Source of the DNA: Phialocephala subalpina
Taxonomy: Eukaryota; Ascomycota; Leotiomycetes; Helotiales; Mollisiaceae
Reading direction: 5' to 3'
Length of the DNA: 64,000 bases
Assembly: GCA_900073065.1 (NCBI GenBank)
Contig: FJOG01000010.1
Coordinates: forward strand, 331,178 to 395,177
Shown here piece by piece: positions 1 through 11,133 of this stretch. Under the pieces are notes generated by a model. That model saw only the letters and a program-made list of their open reading frames with translations. It was not told where the DNA came from and searched no databases. The first letter of the stretch is position 1. The number at the start of each line of letters is the position of its first letter. Both the position numbers and the translations under genes were made by a program.

Positions 1-762
1 AACAAATACTTTCGATGTGGTGAAGGTGTTACGGGAGATGGTGAAAGGTCGTTTGCGAGCAGATGCTGGTCATGCAGAAGCTACTGCCAGTGAAACACGT
101 GGTCGTCGTGGAAGCAAAGATGAGAAGGTAAAAGTGCAGTCATTGGAGAACGTCTGATACAGTCTCTCAGGAAACAAAAAGGAATGATGGAGTCTATACC
201 TATCTTGAAATTTATTTCGCAAAAGACCAATGTCCCTAGCCTAGAAAAGCTCTCACAACTGTCTTGCAGCAAAGATGCCATTGAGAGGGATGTGATTTGC
301 GTTTGAGTGTCTAGTTTCAACAGAAGAAAGAACACACAGATTAATTGCTGTCAAAAGCGACTTCCCTTTTCACAGCGGTACTACTCCCGCACAAAAATGC
401 AATTTGGCTAAGATGTCCCATCTGAGGAGGGCTTGAGGAAGGAACACCTCTCACTAGCGTTCTCTAGTGGAGTATATGCCCCCCTCCCCTCCTCGATTGG
501 TCCTTGCTCAAACCCCCACATCCAGCCTCACTTGCCAGAATTCCTGAGGTCAAGTTGACTACCTGGGCACTGGATTCGGCACTGTCTAGCCGAAAATTTC
601 CAATCCTGAGCTGGACATTGAACGTCTTCATGATGGTTTGGGAATGCAATTGAGAGTCAAATTTCTCAGTATGTACATTATTTGGAGCCTAGCCTCTCTT
701 TCTCATTACTCATAAATATCCGGCAAGACCAACAGGTTCCAATATTCATCAAAATTCAACGT
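1..762. other. No gene recognised
   Basis: Short reading frames occur on both strands but none has a recognisable motif or a plausible splice partner. The right part probably holds the 3' untranslated region of the minus-strand monooxygenase that ends at 763. Confidence 0.5.
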
Positions 763-2698
763 CTACGTCTCACCCACCGTCCCATTTCTTCTCTCCTTGA
801 CCGTGAACCCATCACCCAGATACGCAAACCTGTTCCTGGACCTGCCATTCTTACCACAAGGCAAATACTCCAATCTATAATCCTCCCATCTCGGCTTCCT
901 CAGCGCTTCAATGAAATGGAACGAAGTGCCAGCATAAATAGCCACAACCTGCCCATCAGTCGTTCCCCTCTTATACCACGACCGACAATGACTAACCCAG
1001 ACAGTCCTCTTCAAATACTCCTGCGTATGCTCATTATACTCCTCCGTCGCCCCATGATCAATCTCCATCGACTTAATCCCCTCAGTCTGTAACTTATCAA
1101 TGCAATTATAGATATAAATCCCTGTAATCTGAATCCCCTGAACCAAAGACCCATTCGAGATGGGAGAATTAGGCCCGATGAAAGTAAAGTAGTTTGGAAA
1201 ATCTGGAATCGCAATCCCGAAATACGCTTCAGGAGCTCCGTCATCCCATTTCTTCGTCAGATCAACATCATTCCTACCCACAACAGGAAAGCTAGGACGA
1301 AACGAAGTATCGAAACCTGTAGCACAAACAATAGCATCAAACTCCAGCTCTTCACCACTCTTGGTCAAGATCCCCTTCTCAGTGATCTTGGAAATATCAT
1401 CCCATCTCAAATCAACATTATCTCTCATCAATGTCTCCAAGAAACCTGGTCCTGGAGTCTGTCGTCTACATCCTACAGGAAAAGAAGGGATCAAGATGTC
1501 AGCTAGCTGTTTTCCTTTCGGGGAGTCGCCGAGTCGTTGCTTCATTGTTTTGGCGAAGAGGGCTTGGGCTTGTTGTTGCAGATCTGTGCCGGCCCAGGAG
1601 CGCATGAAGTTTTGGATGCGACGGTCGGCGAGTTGTTGCCGGTGTTCTTGGAGGTAGGCGGGGTCAGACCTGAATCGCTCCAAGACTTCGGGGGCATAAT
1701 TATAACTCTTGTCCATTGTCGGATCGTTGGGGGTTGGTTCGTTGATTCCTGGTGCTGGACTGACCCAACATTGCGAACGGACGAATGATGTCAGGTGGCT
1801 CGCCACTGTGTCTGGCGTGAGTCTTGGTCTAAAGGGGGGTGAATGAGAACTTACATGGAGCTAGCTGAGGGACAATTTGTATCCCCGAAGAACCAATTCC
1901 AATGACAGCCACTCGCTTGCCTTTAAAATCATAGGACTCATCCCAATGTGCCGAATGTAACAACTTGCCCTTGAAATCATCGATACCTTCAATATTTGGG
2001 TATTTCCAATTGCTTTCAAGCTGTCAGAATCGAAGTCAAAACAAGTGATGAGGAACTCACTTCAAAACTCCACCAGCATTGATGAAGATATCACAGTCAT
2101 CCTCGAAAGTCCTCCCACCATGCTTAACAATCAACTTCCACTTCCCAGCCGCCTCATCCCACGTAGCTTTCTTGATCTCATGACTGAACTTCATGTATTT
2201 ACCAACGTGATACTTCTTCGTCACGGTACACATGTACTCGTGGATTTGCTTTGAGGTTGCGTAATAGTTTGGCCAGTCTGCGTTTGGCTCGAACGAGTAG
2301 GCGTAGTTGTGAGCTGGGATGTCACATTGACAGCCTGGATATCTATTTCAGAATGTCAATAACACTCTGAGTACTTGTTATCAGAGATCTACTTGCCGAT
2401 TCTCCAACCAAGTACCACCCGGGTCCTTGTTCCGTTCATAAATAGTGAAGTCAATGTTCTTCTGCTTCATCCTCTCGTTATGAACAATGCCCATCATGAG
2501 CCCAGAATAGCCAGCGCCCAAGCAAACCACTCTCAGCGGCCGCCTGTAACGAATTGGCTCCTCGGTGATGATGTAGTCAGAGTTGATTCGTTCATATTTG
2601 ACATTTTAAATTAGGACTAAATAAATTGCTTGCTTAGGCTGTGATTTAAGGAAAGATTCCTCACGCTCCTCGTGCGTATTAATGACACTGGGAGCCAT
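763..2698 (-). CDS. Flavin-containing (Baeyer-Villiger-type) monooxygenase
   Basis: NADPH- and FAD-dependent monooxygenase, expected to insert oxygen into a ketone or otherwise oxidise an organic substrate; the substrate cannot be read from sequence. Visible are an N-terminal FAD Rossmann motif GAGYSG, the Baeyer-Villiger fingerprint FKGKLLHSAHW, a second dinucleotide motif GIGSSG, and the downstream ATGFD segment typical of the family. Introns (genomic): 1806-1854, 2013-2060, and 2343-2396, the last with a GC donor (GCAAGT). With a further intron at 2561-2617 and start at 2698, exons total 1,728 nt (575 residues) in frame. That first intron has a weak donor (GTCCTA) and removes the codons for SDYIITEE, which look family-like, so the N-terminus is uncertain. 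The gene diverges from a Zn2Cys6 regulator at 3080 that could control it (inference). Confidence 0.85.
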
Positions 2699-3079
2699 GG
2701 TGAAGGACTGAGCGGTTTTGTTGAGAGGTTTTGTTGAGGGGAGAGTTGGTGATCCAGGAGATGACTCTGGCGTGTTATTCACTTGAGGGCTAAGTTTCTG
2801 ATATGTATTCCGCTAAGAGCCATTTCTTATAATTTATCGATCACTCCTGACCTTCCCCGAGGTCGATGGTCATATGGAGATCCAAAGTTCCGAATGCTCT
2901 CGAGGATCTCCACGTAAAGTCGCCACCCCCGCATGCTAGTGCGGGGATACGTGAAAGGCGGCCTCTTTCGGATATCGATGCCCGAAACTTCATCTGCACA
3001 TTTCTGGAGACTAGAATTACAGACATACGACGTCCATTGAACTCGTGAGCGGCTGTCGAGGATAGCCAGTGCCAGATCA
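2699..3079. promoter_or_regulatory. Shared divergent promoter region
   Basis: This 381-bp stretch separates the start of the monooxygenase (minus) from the start of the Zn2Cys6 factor (plus). It must hold both 5' leaders and core promoters. No specific operator was identified by eye; the assignment rests on gene orientation. Confidence 0.5.
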
Positions 3080-5782
3080 ATGTCCCACCCTGAAGCGAAC
3101 ATCGAAGTATCTTCGCTTTCTCCACCTCCGACCAGTAAACGAAGACGTCGAAATCCAACGACCTCTATCGTGTGCCGAACTTGCGTAAGATGTCGTACTA
3201 AGAAGGTAGGACAATCCAGATCTTGTCTTTTTCAGTACATTGCCTTTTTGGACAACTTCTGAAAGTCTGTCGTCAACTCCATACTTTTCCAAGCGAGATT
3301 GTTGAACTTGAATCCCGACATTAGACATTCTTGCTAAAGCCAATCCGTTAATTCAGTCCCAGATCAAATGCGATGGAACCCAGGATGGATGTTCCAATTG
3401 CACTTCCTCGAGCCAAGAATGTATCTTTCCCGTCGATGGCCGGCGAGAGAGCACCAGAACCACCAAGGCAGATTTCCAAGCGCTGCAGGATGAGCTGAAA
3501 TCCGTACGAGCTTTGCTGCAAGCTCAAAGCCCGCCAATCCCAAGAAATTCTGGAGAACATTTACAGGATCAAAACGTTCCTAGAAATCTTGATAATTCGC
3601 CTCCAAACCGAGTTAAAGATACTTCTCGGACTAGATGGTCAGCACCGGCAAGTGGTCTAGGAGAAGAAAGACGTACCAACGGTTTAGGAACCCAAGCTCT
3701 ATCACCCTCCGAAGCTCGCTTAGCAGGCACAATCTCAGAAACAGGAGAGCTACAAGTGCATGGTATTACAAGCACTCTCCACCAGTCAACAGAAACAGAC
3801 ATTCATCAAGAGAGGTATGCCCCGAGAACGTTCTGAGAATGTCCCAAATATCATTGGACATCGTCCTCGAATGTTCCATATGTATGAAAGAGTGGTGCTG
3901 ACTCGGACGCCCTGATGTAAAGATATGATAGCGCCGACACCAACAATGTCGCCAAAGAAATCGCCAAAGCACAACTTATTTCCAATGCAGCTATCCAACG
4001 ACAATGCGAGACAACACTGATTCGGCAGCCTGGACTAAACATCGACTTCGACGGCCGACCTCCAGACCTAGCTTTTCATCTCCTAGATCTCCACTGGAAC
4101 TCACAACACTTCTCCTTCCTTCTCTCTTACCGACCCGTCATCACCGACTCCCTTATTAACAAGGGATCATACTGCAACAGGCTGCTGCTAAACGCAATCT
4201 ACTACTCCTCATCCCTCCACTCTAACCTCCCTTCCCTCCGCTCCGATCCTTCTGATCCCAGCACGACAGGATTGCAATTCTACCAGCGCTTCAAACAGCT
4301 TCTTCCAGAGTACATTGATAAGGCGAGCATACCAACAGCTGTAGCGCTCCTCTTGTGTGGAGCAAGTCTAGTCTCTCATGGGAAGCAGAGTGCCGGGTGG
4401 ATACTCTGCGGCACAGCCTACCGCCACCTTATTGATCTCGGGTGTCATCTCTCCATTCAAATCCAAGACCAACCAACCACAAAATCAACAAAATCAACAA
4501 AGTCGAAGGAAATGGTGATAACGAATGAGATGAAAAGAAGATTGTATTGGGGCGCATACATGACCGATAAATTCCAAAGTCTATATTTGGGCAGAACGCC
4601 GGTGTTGAAGGGGAGGGATACGAGGGTTCCGAGGGAGTATTTGGATACGTTTGAGGAGTTGGAAGAATGGAAACCTTACTCTGACTTTCACTCCCCTTCC
4701 CAATCTCCATCTCCAAATTCAAGCTATACGCCGAGACCAGCATACGCAACGACGACAGCATTGGCTTTGGTAGGGCTCGCGGAGGTTATAGAAATGATTA
4801 TTGATGAATTTTACTCGATTGGTAGTATCAAGACCTTGCCAGATGTCTTGTTGAGAAGTAAGGCGGAAATTCAGCCAAGATTGATATCTTGGAAGATGGA
4901 TCTGCCTCCGCATTTGCACTTCGAGCCTGGGGTTGATGAGACGCCGCCGCCGCATCAGATTACGCCGCATGCGATGTACTTCACCACCCTCATCCTCCTC
5001 GAGCGGCCATTCTTAGAAACTGGACATCTTGCGTTTGCTGCAGATTCAACTTCTCCTCTGCTAAGCGAAGAACGATGTGAAGGAGCGGCTGTGAAAATTT
5101 GGCATTTGCTAAAAGCGTACAAGGAGACTTTCACTCTGCGCCATGCTCCGTACCTCATCTCCTACGCCGCTTACTCGGCTGCGTTGGTGATTGTTCAGCA
5201 GACGAGGAAGGAACGGTTTAGGCATCCTGAGTGCGTGCCTTTCTTCTGGTCAGCTTTGCTGGAACTGCGGAAGGGATGTCAATTGCTGGTCACGTGTAGT
5301 AGGTCAAACTCTCATTCCATATAGAGTATAGTTCAAAGGTAATCTCGCAGACTCTTATATCCTCACTCTCCTCCTTAGCTAGCTCTTTAGACTTAATAAT
5401 ACGATCTTTTACTCACAGTATGATGCCCAGACCTCGTAGCATCTCATAAGGGATGTAACTCCGGACTCAAAACGCCACTCAGGATATTGAAGAGTTTGAT
5501 GCAGAGGGGGGAGCACCGTCCGAGACAGCGGAAGCCAGCGTAGAAGGTGGAGGGATGGAGCGATCTTCAGAGCAAATACACGATGTAACAGATAGCAGCA
5601 GCAACATCAACGCAGAGTTCAATACTGAAGGGATGGAGCACGCTGGCTTCGAGATGCTAGGAGAGGTGGATCTATGGAACCAGACTCAATGGCTTGAAAC
5701 GATTGTTACGGACCAAGGATTGTTGAGTGATAGCATGTATGGGATGTTCACACCTGATGATGGTAATATTTTGAGGTTCTGA
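3080..5782 (+). CDS. Zn2Cys6 fungal-specific transcription factor
   Basis: Nuclear DNA-binding regulator. The binuclear zinc cluster follows a basic stretch (KRRRR) and has spacing C-x2-C-x6-C-x6-C-x2-C-x6-C. It is split inside the first half by an intron at 3206-3362, joining CRTKK to IKCDG. A second intron at 3815-3931 links the linker to the fungal-specific middle homology region (acidic and leucine-rich, with NEMKRRLYWGAYMTDKFQS), which runs open to a stop at 5324. Up to there the model gives 656 residues. Beyond it, SGLKTPLRILKSLM (around 5460, same frame) and an acidic tail ending GMFTPDDGNILRF at 5782 (another frame) look like the true C-terminus. I could not connect them with ordinary introns, so either splicing is unusual or the 3' end carries a frameshift. 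NirA-like architecture is a guess. Confidence 0.8.
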
Positions 5783-6607
5783 GGTGTTGCAAGGCGGTTC
5801 GGGATGAATGGCAAGAATTGAGAGATAATTCAGATTGGGAACAACTTTTGTTAAAGGGAGGGGAGGTGCAGACGCTTGCCTGAAATGATTCCAACATTAA
5901 GCGCGACCGAATTCGCGCAACGTTTCCAGCGGAGGCATGCAGAAGCGAATTGTGACAAGATGAGGCGAACCTCCGTAGATGGGATGAGAAATAACTTCGT
6001 TCCCAGCCTCCAAGTCAATCGAAAAAAGGAACACACAGACATCGCCCGAGCCTAGACCGAGCTTTGTACAGTCGAATATCTTCATTACGTCGGATCTACC
6101 ACAATCTGACCCTCAGTATAGCCATCCCCCATCTGTTTCCAACAGATTTATAAAGTACAGTACACTAGTCTCCGAGCCAGCAAAGACACGGATCCTATAC
6201 ACATATGCTGGATGCCCACCAGCTACCCGTTTCCTTGGAGGGTATTCGGGTCGCCCCAGCATCTCATCTTCATCCAGGACACAAACAGAATTGATGATAT
6301 AGGTATGTATGTCATCAATTTCGCAAAGGGATTGTCGAAGAACGCCAAACGAGATTTCTTTTCTGAAAGGACAGGACGGTGTGACGGAACGTTTATTGAT
6401 TCCGGGAGATGCGTGTCGAATATCGAGATGAGAAGCGGATGCTCGACACGCAGAGTTTGAATTCATATCATCTTACGCCACACCTATACACAGAACACCA
6501 GTGGTCTTAAACACAAGTAGACCAAAATCAGACCAGGAGTAGGATCCGGAACGCCGAGTTGACAAAAGGAGGGCTAAAAGTGAAACTCGTTGTCGTCAAT
6601 TGGGTAC
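5783..6607. other. No gene recognised
   Basis: Intergenic stretch between the transcription factor and the WSC gene, which converge here. It probably contains both 3' untranslated regions. Short frames on both strands lack motifs. Confidence 0.5.
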
Positions 6608-7554
6608 TCAAGCGTTGGTAACCTGTCATATACAAGTCAATAAACATATATCATGTAGTACAATATTATGACGTACCTTGAGAATCCTCCTGGAGTAATC
6701 CTGGTTGTCCGCGATGGAACCATCACTCATTCTCCGTTGAGCCATGACCGCTGGGTCAAGACGCATGTCGTTGAATGAGGAGGCACCGCCACTGCTGCTT
6801 GGTGGCTTGCCGCCGTGGATGAAGCTACTGACAGCAGCATTGCGTCTATACTCCTCCTCAACCTCGCGTCTCTTCTTGTTCCTGACGAATATGAATGCAC
6901 CTCCAGCAATGGCAGCAATAGCCACAATGCCAATAACGACGCCTGCAGCGATACCGGCTTTGTTTGGGCCTGAAGAGGACTTAGACTCTGACTCCGACGC
7001 TGAAGAGGTTCCAGTTGATGAGCTGCTTGCTGTGACGACAACGGTTTGTCCTCCAATTGTAACTACGGATGGCGTAGCTGTGCTTGTAGCGGTTGACTTT
7101 CCAGTGGCTTTAGCTGTTGCAGCCGATGACGTATCGGATGCTGAAGCGTCGGCATTCGTGACATCGTATGTCAAACCGGTGAGCCAGACGCTGTAGAGTC
7201 CAGTACCACCACCTGAATATAATTAGCAAGGAGAGTATGTGGATGAAAAGGAGTAAACGCACATTTATCCGAAGGATATCCTGGACATTGGGTTGTACAG
7301 GAAGAATTGTCCGTTGATGTAGACGCTGGAGGGAGTGTTGGGCCACAGTAACAAGTCGAGTCCTTTGTAGCCATCACAGGCATTTCCAGAGCCAGACATT
7401 GTGTCGAGCAGTATCCAGCCGAGTTGAATGTGTCGGTCGAGTTGAGGGTGAGACCCGTGGTTGATGAATAGCATCCTTCAATCGTGGCACTGAATGCAGC
7501 AACATTGGAAGCACCAAGTGCTGCAACCATCGCAATTGTGTATTTCGACATCAT
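6608..7554 (-). CDS. WSC-domain plasma-membrane stress sensor
   Basis: Cell-wall integrity mechanosensor of the Wsc1/Slg1 type, acting at the plasma membrane upstream of Rho1 and protein kinase C (family knowledge). The order seen is: signal peptide (about residues 1-21), a cysteine-rich WSC domain (about 25-100; ...GCYSSTTGL...GYCSTQC...CYCG...CPGYPSDKCGG), a Ser/Thr-rich stalk, one transmembrane helix (AGIAAGVVIGIVAIAAIAGG...FIFV), then a basic stop-transfer (RNKKRREVEEEYRR) and a cytosolic tail. It ends RRILKVTNA after the conserved NDMRLDP segment. Introns 7213-7262 and 6623-6676 give 843 nt, 280 residues. Two adjacent ATGs occur at 7554 and 7551. The leader upstream holds GT dinucleotide runs. 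FKS1, GH17 and GH72 genes elsewhere in the window serve the same wall. Confidence 0.9.
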
Positions 7555-8300
7555 GGTGAAGAGTGTTTGGCCGAGGCCTCTCGGTCGTAGGAAGGGTCAC
7601 TCGATGTTCGAAGTTTCGATTCGAATTGTTCGTTTTCGTCAGGTCTGGGGAAACGCAATAAGGTTTCCTGCAGGCCGCTCCAGCAGACCTTCGTCCTTTC
7701 TTAATCGACTCTTCTTCGGTTCTTCTGCGTGTGTGTGTGTGTTTGAGATGTTTCCTTCCAAGGAAGACTCGTTCGATGATGTTATGCGGTGCGGCTGATG
7801 ATCGATGGGTCGTTGTTTCGACGAGTCGTTTCGTTGAAACGTCACCCTTGTGTGTGTGTGTTGATCAAATCCCTTACAAGCAAACGCGTGGAATGAAGGT
7901 TGGGCAGGCGATCGGAACAGAAAGAGGCCGTAACGAGTGTGCCTGTGTTCGAAGATTGAAAAGTGATTGTTAGGAGAGAATGAAAACCATCGAGATCGAT
8001 GGGAGTAGTTGGAGAAACGAGGGTGTTGAGGTCGTATGATGGGAAGTGGGTGGTGCAGTGGTGCAGGCAAAGGAGGAGTGACCTTGGCGTGGAAGCAGAG
8101 TGGAAGAGAATCGAGGGTGAGAGGACGCAGCGGCCAGAGAAGTGGGGCCACAGGAAATTGCGAGAGGAAAATCATGAAAAGCAGCAGGGTCGCCCATCCC
8201 AGTCTAGCTCCAGGAACGGCCTGTTCATTGGCGGACCCGACACATTTCAGGCAGAGAACATTGGACGAGAGTGGAAGCCAAAGAGGAGCGAATCTCCCAA
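7555..8300 (-). promoter_or_regulatory. Probable 5' leader and promoter of the WSC gene
   Basis: On the minus strand this stretch is pyrimidine-rich and lacks a convincing gene, as expected for a long leader plus promoter. It contains two GT/TG dinucleotide runs at 7729-7742 and 7849-7860. Boundaries are a guess. Confidence 0.4.
7729..7742. repeat. GT dinucleotide microsatellite
   Basis: Seven GT units, upstream of the WSC gene. A second run of TG units lies at 7849-7860, about 110 bp further away. Confidence 0.8.
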
Positions 8301-10063
8301 GTGACTACGGAGTCAGCGTTTGCATCTCCCTGCCTTCTCATCGATATGTAATGTACAGTACTGCAGCAACTGCTTTCTCTTTCATCTGAACTCGAGACAG
8401 TATGGATGTTGCTGCACTGCTGTCATCCAATGTCCCCTTCCAACTCGGCACTTTGGATCCTTCCACGACCGGGACTCGCGGTGATCGCAGCTCAAGTGTC
8501 GCACGATTTGTTCTCGACCAGCATGCCCTAGTCGTGCTCGACCCTGTCCAGCTGCTGAGCACAAGTTCGCACAACATTATGAAATGTCAAAGTCATCAGC
8601 TATGCTTCTTTGGGTCAGATCAGGGTCTTATGCAAGGCACCTAACCCAATTGATCCTCATGACAAGGAGTAGCACACGTCGCAACAATCTGCTAACCCGT
8701 TTCGATTCGTTAAACCGCCATAAAGATCTTGCTCCGTACAGTCGTGGCCAGAACCCGGAGCGATATCTCGAGAATCAACACCGGCCCTCTCGGCCAATAA
8801 ATTCGGAATAAGAACCTGACTTGGCCCAGGAACGAACTCAAATCCTTCTGAACGCGTCACGAAGAAAGAAATCTCGTCACCGACGCGGGGAACGATGGTT
8901 AGTCCTTGCAGAGCCATTGGAAATCAATACCTCATGGCATCTGCACCTCGTAAATTTAAATTTACTCGCGACCCCGAACCATCAGCATCACATGTGCCCC
9001 TTTTCCTCCGAGTTCAACCCACCATTCGCGATGACGCTGCATCTGCCATCTGGACACCCTCATGATACCGCATTGCCGTGATGCTCGAGCAATCGCTGAT
9101 CAGTTTCCTTCCAAAGTTCTGCACAATGCGTTGTTTGTTTCTTCCTCATCTGAAGGTTACCCAAGCGGAAGCCAGCTCGTCTCATATTGCAGCACAGCCT
9201 CAAAATTCATTCTTGAACAACCAAATCAAGGAGGAGCCTCCACTCTCTTCCCGAAAGTTTCGGTTTGATACGGTGCTTTCTTTTCCTGGGGACCGTACCG
9301 CGTGAGACAGGTCTCGCGATACGAAGTCTATTTTTATTTTGACTGCATAAGGGGAGGGCAGCATTTCGAGTCTTTCAACCGTTCAAATTGCTTCAAATAT
9401 CCCGCCATGTTGAACTGCATTTCGTATTCGATTGTTTCTTGCATATCTCCTCGCGACTGGTACTTGAAGCTGATGTGAGCGTCCGGGTATTTTTCTTTCA
9501 TATGAAGACATGTGAAGCATCACGTGCAAAGTACCGTATTCACAAGCCCTCGGGCTTCCGAGCTCTTCGATGTTTGGATCTACTTCTGATCATTCACGCC
9601 ATCCAAATTCTCTTCGATCTGCAACGAACAGGAAACTCAAGCCAATGTATTTCAAGACCAAACAATTCGACACCAAAGTCTACAAGCGATGAGACGAAGA
9701 CACGTTCGCATTGTCACTGTTACCCAAGGTGTTTCAATTACGCAATTACAGACGAAGGCTGAGGTTCTTGGCATCAATGAGATTCTTCACCAAGTCACTT
9801 CGATGTTCAGACGTCCACATGGTGATGGGAGCATGATCTCATTCTTATGCTATGGTAGGGAACACCGCCACCTCCCTGGAACTTGTTGATGTTTTATCCG
9901 ATGCGAAGCCTATTCTTGATCAAAGCAATTCTCTCCGCAAACTATGCTTGAACTCCACCGTATTTCTTCAAGCAAACGGGTTGAAGCCTGGCGCATAGTG
10001 TCCTAGTTCCCTATCGAAATCGTTAGACGGATGTACCACAAACTATCGGACATTTTGATTCAC
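8301..10063. other. Gene-poor stretch, nothing recognised
   Basis: Both strands carry only short frames without motifs or consistent splice partners. The one structure noted is a 16-bp perfect palindrome, GTAAATTTAAATTTAC, near 8951. Decayed genes beyond recognition cannot be excluded. Confidence 0.45.
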
Positions 10064-10634
10064 TCACCACTCCCTCTCCAAAATATTGAGAACAATCGTC
10101 CACATCTGCCTCTCCTCATCCCTCCTCACAAACTCATCTACCGTGATATCTTCAAGATGATCCTCATACCCATCAAAAGCAGCCTCATCACCCTTGGTCT
10201 TCAGAATCAACACAACCCTCTCCCTCACAGCAACCTTCTGAAAGTGCCAGGAGTCAGCCGACACCCAAAATAACAAAATTTATGGACTGTGAACTCACAT
10301 CCATCCGCTTCTCCCCAACCCTCTCATAAACATATCTACCAATGATCTTCCCAACCTCCTCCTCACGACCACCCAAATCCTCGATACGAGTAGCGAAATA
10401 CTTGACGGCGTCGTAGACAGGTTTGCAGGACCAGAGGTAGTTTGTGCCTGTTTTGTTGTAGGATGTCTGTTTAATCGTTAGCACTTTGAGCCCTCACCCA
10501 TAGATGGAATTGATCACCTTTAAGATATGATTAACGAAGATATTGAGCTGGGCCTTCAAGGCGTCGTCCGGGACTGGAAAAGAGGTACTGAGGTGGAGGG
10601 GTGAGGGCTCGAGGATGATGTCGTTGATGTCCAT
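10064..10634 (-). CDS. Conserved-looking protein of unknown function
   Basis: Three exons joined by introns 10467-10517 and 10238-10298, both with GTGA donors and CAG acceptors, give an exact 152-residue frame. The start MDINDIILEPSP is the first ATG after the upstream stops. The product is soluble and mostly helical in character, with many charged residues (RIEDLGGREEEVGKIIGRYV, DITVDEFVRRDEERQMW). There is no signal peptide, membrane helix or recognised catalytic motif. The clean splicing and lack of low-complexity sequence argue for a real gene; I do not recognise the family. Confidence 0.65.
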
Positions 10635-11133
10635 TGGTTGGGTGGGCGTTTGTTATTTGGGGTGTGTTTCTTCACGAAGGCAAGATGGGGGGAAGATGGA
10701 GAGGTAACGGGGAGAGCTAAGTGCTTGGTTGAGAAATGGGAAGGTCCTTTTGAGGGTAGCTGTTTTCCTAATTGCTAGAGTACGTAGTTGTACCTTTCAA
10801 GGAAGGAGCACTGCAAAGCACATTGAGAAAGAGCAACGACGATCAAGTGATCGCTCTTTCTGCTTTCAACACCAATACAAGTCCTCGAATTTTCTCTTTT
10901 CCAGAATATTCTTCTCAATGTCCCTCATTTGCCGGAAAATTTTCATGATCGCTTCACTCATTTACTTTCTAAACCACTGCCTCTCTTTCGTTAGTCTTGC
11001 ATAGAACTACTATTCTCCTTATTTACATCCCCTTCTCCTACAACGGAACTGCCACCCCCTCACTCCGCCACACCAACTAATTCAACGCCTATATTACAAG
11101 CACAAGATATATCAACTCTCTTTATCCCCGAAT
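10635..11133. other. Intergenic, nothing recognised
   Basis: Upstream of the 152-residue protein gene (minus strand). Presumably its promoter, plus the 3' flank of the small split ORF that ends at 11134. No motif was identified. Confidence 0.45.

Noticed and set aside
763..5782. Idea that the monooxygenase and Zn2Cys6 factor mark a secondary-metabolite cluster
   Set aside because: No polyketide synthase, NRPS, terpene cyclase or transporter lies nearby; the pair alone is not enough.
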